Assembly: GCA_009760855.2 (NCBI GenBank)
Contig: WPIO01000158.1
Coordinates: forward strand, 64,001 to 124,000
DNA length: 60,000 nt
Direction: 5' to 3'
DNA from: Cristatella mucedo
Lineage: Eukaryota > Bryozoa > Phylactolaemata > Cristatellidae
Shown here piece by piece: positions 52,441 to 60,000 of this stretch. Made by a program: the position numbers and the translations under genes. A model generated the notes under the pieces. It did not search any database, was not told the DNA's origin, and saw nothing but the letters and a program-made list of their open reading frames with translations. How positions within the stretch are numbered: position 1 is the first letter of the stretch; each line of letters begins with the position of its first letter.

Positions 52441-52896
52441 TTGCCCGGAGTGTCTTCTCGTGTGATTGTGTATGCTTGTGTAAGTAGGATGTTAATATTT
52501 CTTTTGCAAGCTTGCCTAACCATGATATCTTGCTTATTATTAACTCTTGGTCATTGATTCTCTTGCAGTGAGCTGCAAGTGCCCGAATAGATATCCGACT
52601 CTCTTAGTGCGCTATGTAAAGTATTTTTATAAATGTGTTGCAGCATTAAAAAAATGGCCGGGCTCTTGTACAGTTTGACCTTTCTGCATCATCAGACACG
52701 CAGAGCAGTCACTCAGCTTTGTAATACTTTTTTAGAGGCTTGCTACAATTTCCTTTTAGATAGGGCTAAATAAATTCGTTTAGTTTCAACCTTCGTGGCC
52801 TTTGCATCAATGCTCAATCTGTTTCAAGTCAGGAACTGCTTGTCACCTGCCTTACGTGCTAACTACTTGCAGTAAGTGGTCGCATTGCTTCTTTAG
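52441..52896. other. unassigned, with a LINE-like 3' end near 52565-52620
   Basis: GCAGTGAGCTGCAAGTGCCC to CTCTTAGTGCGCTATGTAAA resembles the shared L2-type 3' end. The remainder should be intron before the exon at 52897. Confidence 0.4.
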
Positions 52897-53856
52897 GACG
52901 TCCAAGACAGACAGGTGCTGTATATTAAGGAGCCGCTGAACGATCCTCTCTCGGGCTGGAGAGCGGTACAGTTTAAGTATTTTCAAGAGCATCGTGGCGG
53001 TGGCCAGGCGAGCAAGAATCTCGCATTGACCACGACCGGCGATCAGACGATTTCTTACCGCGTGAAAAGCATCGCCCGTGGCGGCCCGCCGACAAGGAAC
53101 CACGCCGGCGAAACCGTTTGGGAGAGCGGGAAGCTCAATCAAAAGGGCGCCCCTCCATTCTCGCTCAAGGACAGGAGGGGAAGCAGGAGATCACATCGAG
53201 TCGCAGCTGGAGTCAGGCTCTCGCCGGTGCAGTCGCCCAGGCTAGCACAACTCGAGTACTTGTCGCTCAGCGTCGGCATCGCCTACGCACCCTTACCGAA
53301 CGTGGTGAGCAGGTCGTGGGAGCCACTGCTTCGGCCCACGAGCGGTGGCGAAATTAGGACCTCGGCCAGCAGCTCGCAGGCGCCCAACTCGGAGGAAACG
53401 CCGCGAAGCAGCGTTCGCGTCGACGGCGAGGCCCACATCGACGGCACGCCGCGAAGCGCCAGCAAAGCAAGCTCGATAGATGCCGCCGCTCCGATGAAGG
53501 CTCTCGGGTCAGCTGACGAAGAACAGCAGAGGAAGGCAGCTGGTGACAAGAACATTGAGGCGCCCAGCCGGACGGCGGGCATGCGTTTCGACCAGCACCT
53601 GCAAGATGACTCGTTCTCTCCGATCCCTGTCTCGTTCACTCCGATCAGCGTTAGGAAGGCGGCGATTCCGGGGACGGTTCGCTTGAGCGCGCTCATTAGA
53701 AAGAACGACTACGGCGACCCACAGTTGTCACAATGGCGACGACAGCTGAACAGCTTCCAGCTCCACGGCGGGGAAATCGGTGGCTCAGTGGTTGACGAAG
53801 CTGCCTACAACCAGTACGCCAGACGACGAGCGGTCGCCAAAGGAAAGCCCGTTTGA
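52897..53856 (+). CDS. terminal exon of an unidentified host gene
   Basis: A good acceptor (ATTGCTTCTTTAG) opens a phase-0 frame of 319 codons ending at 53856. It begins DVQDRQVLYIKEPLNDPLSG and is followed by a basic segment (KDRRGSRRSHRV), a Ser/Ala/Glu-rich middle and a more ordered C-terminus (DDSFSPIPVSFTPISV, then AALIRKND-like and QLSQWRRQLNSFQLHGGEIG). I recognise no domain. The length, the acceptor and the plain stop support a real last exon. The antisense strand is also partly open, so the strand is not beyond doubt. Confidence 0.5.
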   Translation, partial: DVQDRQVLYIKEPLNDPLSGWRAVQFKYFQEHRGGGQASKNLALTTTGDQTISYRVKSIARGGPPTRNHAGETVWESGKLNQKGAPPFSLKDRRGSRRSHRVAAGVRLSPVQSPRLAQLEYLSLSVGIAYAPLPNVVSRSWEPLLRPTSGGEIRTSASSSQAPNSEETPRSSVRVDGEAHIDGTPRSASKASSIDAAAPMKALGSADEEQQRKAAGDKNIEAPSRTAGMRFDQHLQDDSFSPIPVSFTPISVRKAAIPGTVRLSALIRKNDYGDPQLSQWRRQLNSFQLHGGEIGGSVVDEAAYNQYARRRAVAKGKPV

Positions 53857-54238
53857 AACAGCAGGCCTCCGGGCACTGGCGACGTCAGCAGGCAGAGCAG
53901 GAAGTGACCGTCGCTCGTCGACTTAACGCTCTAATTATGACGGTGTGCTCTGCCGACAATGATGCATAGCTCCACTGAATTAGCTGACGGACCTCGTCGG
54001 CAAAGACGCGAAAACGTCATTGGGTGTGTCTTATCGGGTTATCACTCCAATTACACTGATTCTTGCTCATCCTGGCTATTTATATTTAAAGCTAATTTAT
54101 AACATGACTTACTTGATATAGCTATATAACATTGCAGCTAATGTATACTAACTTTCCCGGCACTAACCGAATTTGCTCTCTGCTAGAAGTAATAAAACCC
54201 TGCTGCTAAATTTCCCTTCAGCGATGTAATATAAAATA
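53857..54238. other. 3' flank of the preceding gene
   Basis: Contains AGTAATAAAACC near 54190, a possible AATAAA polyadenylation signal. Otherwise unassigned. Confidence 0.4.
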
Positions 54239-54375
54239 TGATTCATTTGTATAGCTACATAAGAGAACTTAATCTCTATTCAGGCGCTTCACATATGCCT
54301 CAGGGCTCGAGCCCACGACCTCAGCCAGACCTTGGTCGGTGCGAGCAACTTAACCAATGGACCAGACCACCTCGG
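54239..54375 (-). mobile_element. SINE-2, minus strand
   Basis: B-box-like GGGCTCGAGCCC (about 54304) and the family end AAGCGCCTGAATAGAGATTA on minus. The A-box region is near 54345-54365. Confidence 0.8.
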
Positions 54376-54819
54376 CATATTCGTGTCCAACAATTAAGCT
54401 AGAGTTTCTTATTAAGACAGCAGGCTTCAAACAAGCCTATTGAGAACAAGAACAAATATGGACGACTGCTTAGCTTCTCGGATGCAAAAGCTTTACTTCA
54501 GATAACAGAGGATACAAAATGTCAAAAAATAAGTACTTTCGCAGGAGCTAGACACATATGCCACTGTAGTATGCATTGCTTGATGCCTCCCCAGACATGA
54601 CCAAGGGGCCGTCTTGCACAAGCCTCGATGATTGGCCGAGCCATCCGAGAAGACTGCTGGGAGGCAGGCCAATCGCCTGACGGCAAACTCTCACATGCCA
54701 CGACGGCTCGTGCGTGCTGCACAGCGAGCCGCACAGCCGGCGAGCGACCCGGGAGCAGGAAGCTCGTCGAAGAGCGAATGCAGCAGCACGAGTCGATTCT
54801 CTCCTGGGTCGCCATGTCC

Positions 54820-56352
54820 TTAGTTCTGCTCAGTCACTAGCCCGTGCAAAAGGGATGGACTAGGCGCCCTTCCGCCGGGTCGCTGCGCCTCAGCAAAGCG
54901 TTTTGCGCGCTTGCTTAGGCATGCGCCCTGCCCGATCGTCGGAGCTTCGCCGGCGCGCTTCCTAGCGGCGGCTGCGCTGTCCTGAACGTGACCGGCTGCG
55001 GCGCTCAGAATGTCCAGGCCAACTGTCCTGCGCAAGGCCGAGGGCGGCAGCAGCAGCAGCGCATGGGCTCCAGCCGACAACGAGTCAGCCTCGCTAGAGC
55101 CTCGACAGCGACGAGCCTCGCAGCCACAGTGGGCGAGCGCGTCGGCGGCCTCGCCGCTCCTGTCCTCGTTGCAGCTCCTCGAGTCATCACTATCCGCGGT
55201 GCTCAAGTGCAATCGCCGCCGCCGCCCCCGCTCGCCCGAGGATGACAGCGGGAGCGGCAGCTGCGCAGCAGAGCGGCCGCACGAAAAGTCTGCGTCCGGG
55301 GCAGGCGAGGTGGAGCAAGATCGCCCCGCTCCGCTGGCCACGGCGGCTATGCCGACGACGGCATCGCCGTCAAAGCCCAGGCCACGGTGGTCTGCCCTCA
55401 GCCCGCGGCAGCGAGCCGACGATGCGGCTGCGAACAGCATGCGCTCCTGGCCATCGACTGGGTCAGCACACTTGGTCGGTCCGCTCGTTGCAGCTTCCGG
55501 GCAGCTCTCTGTCGCGTCCGCACCGCGGCCAGCCGACTCAGTCGACAGGTCCACGCTCTTCCCCACACAGCCGCCGCCACCATCTGCAGAGCGGTGGCGA
55601 TTGCAGGGCGACCCAGAGCAGCGGTTCAAAGCGCCTGGGGCGGATGCGCTTGCAGCAGCAGCGGCCCGGGACAGTGCGGCTTCCGACGATGGAGCAGACG
55701 GGCGCTCCTCCGTCAGCTCCTCCGCCACACGCTTGTTCTCTTCGGCCGCTGCCACCGGGCGCTCGTCCAGCTCCTTCTGCGGAAAACATGGAGCATTCGG
55801 AAAACGGCAACCAGCAGCCGAGCTGTGACCGGGTGTGACATTCACACCAGACTCGCTTGCACGACTCCTTTCGAGTGAGCAGCGGTCCATCGCAACCGGC
55901 GGTGGCGATGAGGCGGCTGACGGTAAAGCCTTGGCTCCGTCGAAAAGCAACTGTGACGCCAGTGAAGCGCCGGGAGCGAGAGGGGCGGCACCGGAAGAAT
56001 GCTGGCCGGCATTTGCACAAACCTCGGGAGCATCCAGCCAAGCCGGGACGGCGGCGTCGCCACCGGCAGGACCCGCGTGGCTGGCGTGCCTGGAGCGAGG
56101 CAATCCTGGCGGCGACATCCCGGCGTCGGCTGACAAGGGCTCGAGGCTTCTGGGACACTTCGGAGGCGTGCGACATCGGGTTTGCACGACGACGGGGAGC
56201 AGGGTAACACTGGCCGTACCCGAGCGACAAGTGCAAACTGTGGGCCGAGCCCGATAGGAGCGCAGCGTGGCTAGCGGCGGTTCGACTTCGCCCGGCGGGT
56301 CGAGCAACATGTTTCTTATGTAAGCGCTCGAAGGCAAAGTCTCCGGCGGGTC
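54820..56352 (-). CDS. PPM1D-like phosphatase, terminal exon (long low-complexity tail)
   Basis: The acceptor CGTTCGTTGCAG opens a phase-0 frame of 510 codons to the stop at 54820-54822. It starts DPPETLPSSAYIRNMLLDPP and is then dominated by Ala, Ser, Gly, Pro, Cys and Arg without a fold. Basic clusters GERGRRRRLHLS and LSKRAKRFAEAQRPGGR near the end look like nuclear localisation signals, as in Wip1 tails. At roughly twice the vertebrate tail length it is unusually long. GC-rich composition leaves long open frames on the other strand and frames too; the intron phase and position after the catalytic exon favour this one. Confidence 0.65.
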   Translation of the reverse strand, partial: DPPETLPSSAYIRNMLLDPPGEVEPPLATLRSYRARPTVCTCRSGTASVTLLPVVVQTRCRTPPKCPRSLEPLSADAGMSPPGLPRSRHASHAGPAGGDAAVPAWLDAPEVCANAGQHSSGAAPLAPGASLASQLLFDGAKALPSAASSPPPVAMDRCSLERSRASESGVNVTPGHSSAAGCRFPNAPCFPQKELDERPVAAAEENKRVAEELTEERPSAPSSEAALSRAAAAASASAPGALNRCSGSPCNRHRSADGGGGCVGKSVDLSTESAGRGADATESCPEAATSGPTKCADPVDGQERMLFAAASSARCRGLRADHRGLGFDGDAVVGIAAVASGAGRSCSTSPAPDADFSCGRSAAQLPLPLSSSGERGRRRRLHLSTADSDDSRSCNEDRSGEAADALAHCGCEARRCRGSSEADSLSAGAHALLLLPPSALRRTVGLDILSAAAGHVQDSAAAARKRAGEAPTIGQGACLSKRAKRFAEAQRPGGRAPSPSLLHGLVTEQN

Positions 56353-58431
56353 CTGCAACGAACGCAAAGCGCCGGGAAAGACCGTGGCTAACCAAGCTCG
56401 ACGGCGGAGCTGCCACGAACGACCAGCGACACGCAGCGGAAGAGCGCGCTCGGCGAGTGCTCTCTAGGTGACCAACAGCAGAAACAATCGCGTTTCTAGT
56501 GATTCAAACATACACCTCACAGCCATCCATGGCAACGCATGTCGTCATCAAATGGACTGCCAACTCAGAGGCAGGCAGGCGAGGGGGCGAAGCATGAGCA
56601 CTTACAGCTGGGCCGCAAGACGGAGAGGTCAGCAAGCAGCACATAAGCAACGTGCACCGTGGCTAACAACGCAGGCAGCTGGCCAGCTAGCTGCAGCAGC
56701 ATCCTACCTTGGCCTCGCAATCGTCAGGCCCGGCGGCAGGCAGCGCCGGGCTGAGCTCGGCCGATATGCAGTGCCGTTGACCGGCGGTCAGCTGGCTGTG
56801 AACGCTCTTGCCAGCCGGGTCGAGCATGACGACGATGGCGGTGGAGTTGTCCGCCCTCGATAGGCGCTGCTGCCACTGCCGGTGCGCGCCGGCGACAAGG
56901 GTGGCAGCTGGGTGGTAATGCGTGCCACCCAATTCACAGCTCGCCTGTGAGTCACCCTGCTGCAAGGAGCGCACAGCACATCACTCGGCAAGAACGGAAA
57001 TCCGTTTGCAATCACTTTGATTCAGGCTCCAAGGGGGGATCTAGGAGGCTACACCTTAAAACAGCACGTAGTGGAAGACACCTCGCAGCAGCAAACAAAC
57101 AGCCCCGAACCGCCTAGAGGATGTCAGGCGACAGCCGCCAGAACCGAAGTGCTGCACGGGTGGCGTGCAACAAAAACCGCCGACAACATTGAAATGTGCA
57201 AAATAGACAAAGTTGGCAAAGCCATAATGGCCCACTAGGTAAGGCAGCTGCTTTTCACGATCTCGGCCCCGAGGTCGTAGGTTCGAATCCTGCAGTGGGC
57301 GATCCTTAATCGCCACTGCAAGTGGTGATGATAGTCGTAAAAGCTCTTCTGTCACTACACAAAAAGAGGCTGTTTAATCAGCTAGTATTTTTTTAAACTA
57401 GGGAGGACTACGTGACGTTTACGCACATCCAGTTGAGGCCAGCGACTACCCACCTTCGCTCAGGAGCAAGGCGCATGCACTCTAAGACCCAAGTTCAGGG
57501 GTTAGAGTCCCGCAGCAGGCACTCTTCGAATGCCATCTGCAACCAGGGTGACGGCGGCTAAGGCATTCCTGCTCTGCTATGCGAATGAGGCTGCTGAATA
57601 ATTCGGCCATTAACTTCGGACTTCACAAGATATCCTGCCTCCTCCTCCTCCCACCCCTTCAGGCCCGAGACTCTTGCATTATCATCAAACCATCTTCCAG
57701 AGTTATGCACTCTGCAAGCCAAAATGCAAGGCGGTCGTTCTGCTGAAGGCCATGACTGCAGTGCTATGATGTGCAACGTCACCCCCCCCAAAAAAAACTG
57801 GCAGCTTACAGCTGCATCTTCCTCCTACAATCACAATAGCTTGACGACTGGACTGGATTGATACTTAACGAGTCGCACGGTGCAGACCCCTTCGTGCCCA
57901 CAGGTACAAGAGAGAGGCAAATCGTGCCTGGCATCAGGAAAAGCACCAGCCAACTGCAAGGCTGGCTCGCTAATTCCTCCACGTGTCCACAATCGCGTTC
58001 TGTTTTTGGGGGGGGGGTGGGGTAGGGTGCAGACTGCCGAGCGTAGCCACAGCACATGTTCTGCCTGATGGTCTCTTTTCCAAGAAGCAGCCCCGGATAG
58101 ACCTGAAAGGGGTGGCTTGCCCATTCGGCCCCCCACACAAGAGTAAGGCAAAGTCGGCAATCGGTCCCTTTGGAAAATCTCAGCCCATGCCAACACTACG
58201 AAAGAGGCTCCCTTACACGATCGCCACATCCGACGAGGGCTTCCGTAAACGACTTTCTTTCGGCAGCCTCGACGAGCGAGACGGTGGCCTGCGGGCTCAG
58301 CACATTCCAGATGCCATCGGAGCCGAGCACTATGCATCGGTGTGTGGTCGGATTCAGCTCAATCACTGCAGTGTCAGGGTCTGGCGAGACAGCGTATTTG
58401 CACGTGCCATAGTTGTAGCTCCACAGGTCAC
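54820..58431 (-). CDS. PPM1D/Wip1-like PP2C phosphatase, last three exons
   Basis: A metal-dependent Ser/Thr phosphatase; PPM1D members act in the nucleus and damp DNA-damage and p53/p38 signalling. Exons 58431-58217, 56959-56708 and 56352-54820 join in phase (1+2, 0, 0). The catalytic domain end shows GDLWSYNYGTCKYAVSPDPD, VLGSDGIWNVLSPQ with a metal-binding Asp, and RQWQQRLSRADNSTAIVVM with the last catalytic Asp. This S-P-[DE]-P-D...G-S-D-G-[IL]-W-N...R-A-D-N-[ST] series is closest to PPM1D among PP2Cs. Earlier exons must lie beyond 60000, since none was seen in 58432-60000. Confidence 0.8.
56708..56959 (-). CDS. PPM1D-like phosphatase, penultimate exon
   Basis: Encodes QGDSQASCELGG, then AHRQWQQRLSRADNSTAIVV, the last PP2C motif, and DPAGKSVHSQLTAG. 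Acceptor CTTGCAG, donor AAG|GTAGGA. 252 nt, phase 0 on both sides. Confidence 0.8.
57221..57390 (+). mobile_element. SINE-1, plus strand, in a phosphatase intron
   Basis: A-box TGGCCCACTAGGTAAGGC and B-box AGGTTCGAATCCT, then CTCTTCTGTCACTACACAAA and AGAGGCTGTTTAATCAGC. It is the only plus-strand copy and nearly complete. Confidence 0.9.
57391..58216. other. phosphatase intron, unassigned
   Basis: Contains homopolymer runs (C near 57782, G near 58008) and no recognisable repeat family or exon. Confidence 0.45.
58217..58431 (-). CDS. PPM1D-like phosphatase, catalytic exon
   Basis: Acceptor CTGTTTTAG, donor CGT|GTAAGG. Encodes GDLWSYNYGTCKYAVSPDPD and CIVLGSDGIWNVLSPQATVS, then VEAAERKSFTEALVGCGDR. 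Confidence 0.85.
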
Positions 58432-58876
58432 CTAAAACAGCAATGCAGAAAACGTATGTACATTCGGAACATGCATGCTTGCATGCATGAATGCAAGAGG
58501 GGGCACGAATATTAAGCAACCAAGCTCGAGGTTACTACAGTGGGTCCTCCAAGTGGCCGACCGGAATCAGCTGGTGGCGGCAAGTTCAAGTGATGTGGCA
58601 GTTACCTGCCGACAGCTTCGAGTGAAGGCGATGCTGCTTGCAGCGTTGCCATGCAGAGCTCCGAGGTCGAGCATAGTGCTGGTGCACCAATAAATAACTA
58701 AAGAGCTGAGGCAGGTCGAGCTTGCATGCACGAAACGCTTCGGAGAGGCAAATCCTACCCAAGCAATCGACGTCAGCTTACAAACGAACCTGCTATCAGC
58801 AACAGTTGCAGGCAGCTGTTAGCTTAGGCCAGGTGCACACAAATGTGACCAAAATACCTGCTAACTGCAGAGCCGG

Positions 58877-58912
<36 letters not shown>

Positions 58913-59127
58913 GTACTTACTGACATTGTGCATGCTACCACTAACCATTTGATCATGCTTCCTTTACAACAGAAGTAAACTAAATTGAGCACTCTCATGT
59001 GTGTTGTTATAGAATTCTTCAAAAACCGAAGTACTTGCGAACATCGTATACGGAAACGATACAGCTAAGACCTGTTTAAAGTTATTCTGATTGTTATATG
59101 ACCGCGTAAGATTTTACGTGCCTATGA
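58432..59127. other. intron with (CT)n microsatellite
   Basis: (CT)n at 58881-58909. No upstream phosphatase exon recognised on the minus strand. Confidence 0.5.
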
Positions 59128-60000
59128 ATATCTAAACGCTTATTGCTTCGGGATGCTAGGTCTCCCACACCGGCGGCTAGTTACCTGCATGTTAGTTATG
59201 ATCGTCAGCAGCTGTTATCGCTTCATCATCGTAGATCAAATGCATTCCTAGATATTAATGCTGTTTCTAAGATTCGTGAACTATGCATTAACAAAAGAAA
59301 AGCACCCCGGAGCCGCCGCGATGGCCGAAACCGCCAGCTCAGATGCTGCTCGTGGGGCGGGAACTGCAAGCTGAGTACCCGCTCGTTTGGTATTCCTAGC
59401 ATTGTCTCGAACCGCTCAGCACGCTCCCCCACATGCGTCACTGTAAATCTCTCTAACTTAGTGATCCTCAGGCCTGTTGTAACTCCATCGGCCAGACTTA
59501 ACGCTTACCTTTGGAGTCCTCGCTCAATGTGCAATAAACCTCTGGTAATAAGCAACCTCATTTCTGAAAATGGTATCGACCTGCTCGCCCTAACTGAAAC
59601 CTGGCTGAAATCGATAAACTGCCCGACAATTAAAGACGCTACTCCATCCGGTTTCTCGTTCTTTCACACCCCTAGATCAATCAAAACTGGAGGTGGAGTT
59701 GCTATTATCGTGCGCTCAAAATTCAACTTCAAGCCATTTGCAGTACCCTCGAAGCAGTCTTTTGAATCAATTGTCTTTGTCTCACCCGAAAACGAGCTAC
59801 CGATGGTGGCAGTAGTCTATCGCCCACCAGGTACCAAATCCTCTTTTATCTCAGATTTCTCCGATCTCATTTCGATTCTGTGGGTAAGAAATCGATCCTT
59901 CCTCGTTATGGGTGATTTCAACGTTCACTTTGATAACTTATCTGACGCTTTCAGCACCGAATTTCGTGCGTTGACTGACTCACTGTCTCTTGTGACTCAT
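59128..60000 (+). mobile_element. LINE (L2/CR1-like) endonuclease region, intact frame running off the window
   Basis: One frame is open for 291 codons from 59128 to the window end. It begins with a basic N-terminal segment (SYDRQQLLSLHHRRSNAFLD, then KAPRSRRDGRNRQLRC) typical of the region before the endonuclease. The endonuclease itself shows LLALTETWLKS, GGGVAIIVRSKF, VAVVYRPPGT and FLVMGDFNVHF with its catalytic Glu, Asp and His-region residues. No stop or frameshift is seen, unlike all other LINE copies here, so it may be a young copy. No clear ATG precedes the domain; the start could lie in another frame or exon. Confidence 0.85.

Noticed and set aside
55010-55878. Long plus-strand open frames of 272, 198 and 163 codons
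   Set aside because: They are antisense shadows of the GC-rich phosphatase tail exon, which has splice-phase support.
55538-56416. A 292-codon minus-strand frame overlapping the phosphatase tail
   Set aside because: It is another frame of the same GC-rich exon, and the acceptor at 56353-56354 feeds the other frame in phase.
31198-57390. True tRNA genes at the SINE-1 and SINE-2 heads
   Set aside because: The A- and B-boxes are present but the cloverleaf is poor, and each is joined to a repeated body and tail, so these are SINEs.
1-60000. CRISPR arrays, bacterial operons or rRNA genes
   Set aside because: No regularly spaced direct repeats with unique spacers and no rRNA-like conserved segments were seen; the context is eukaryotic.

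Overview
The window is nuclear DNA of an animal, most likely an invertebrate. It holds spliced host genes with GT/AG introns, many copies of L2/CR1-like LINEs, tRNA-derived SINEs and microsatellites. The species cannot be named from the sequence. A compact, AT-rich, virus-like block of about 18.8 kb (about 4041-22809) is embedded in this DNA and looks nothing like its surroundings.

The block is a decayed endogenous Polinton/Maverick- or adintovirus-like element. Minus-strand genes run almost end to end from 11581 down to 4283: FtsK/HerA-type packaging ATPase, a basic core-like protein, three putative virion proteins, a double-jelly-roll major capsid protein candidate, a YqaJ-type nuclease and a tail-fibre-like repeat protein. 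A short plus-strand cluster (11594-12820) holds a zinc ribbon, an adenain/Ulp1-type cysteine protease and an unknown gene. Then come a minus-strand protein with a parvovirus-type phospholipase A2 motif, a plus-strand HNH-AP2 endonuclease, two more plus-strand fibre-like genes, several small minus-strand genes, and a protein-primed family B DNA polymerase (22740-18610) with exonuclease and polymerase motifs. Most genes start directly after a TATATAGAAA-like box. I found no integrase and no terminal inverted repeats.

The element is old and resident in the host. A tRNA-SINE sits in the HNH gene with a 9-bp target duplication, and a truncated LINE sits in another viral gene with a 6-bp duplication. 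Stops or frameshifts hit nearly every large gene, including at Walker A, the ExoI acidic motif and the protease nucleophile position. Only a few small genes are intact.

The left flank (1-4040) has a possible host exon end and a 3.2-kb LINE inserted in a minisatellite. A 181-bp imperfect palindrome abuts the right edge of the block. From 23 to 34 kb there is mostly unassigned DNA with LINE pieces. Host genes follow: the last exon of a profilin-like gene (plus, ending 34545); a complete six-exon aldo-keto reductase (minus, 43152 to 34594) with a signal-peptide-like N-terminus and full catalytic tetrad; an unassigned terminal exon (52897-53856, plus); and the last three exons of a PPM1D/Wip1-like PP2C phosphatase (minus, 58431 to 54820) with a very long low-complexity tail. 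The window ends inside an uninterrupted LINE endonuclease reading frame (59128-60000).
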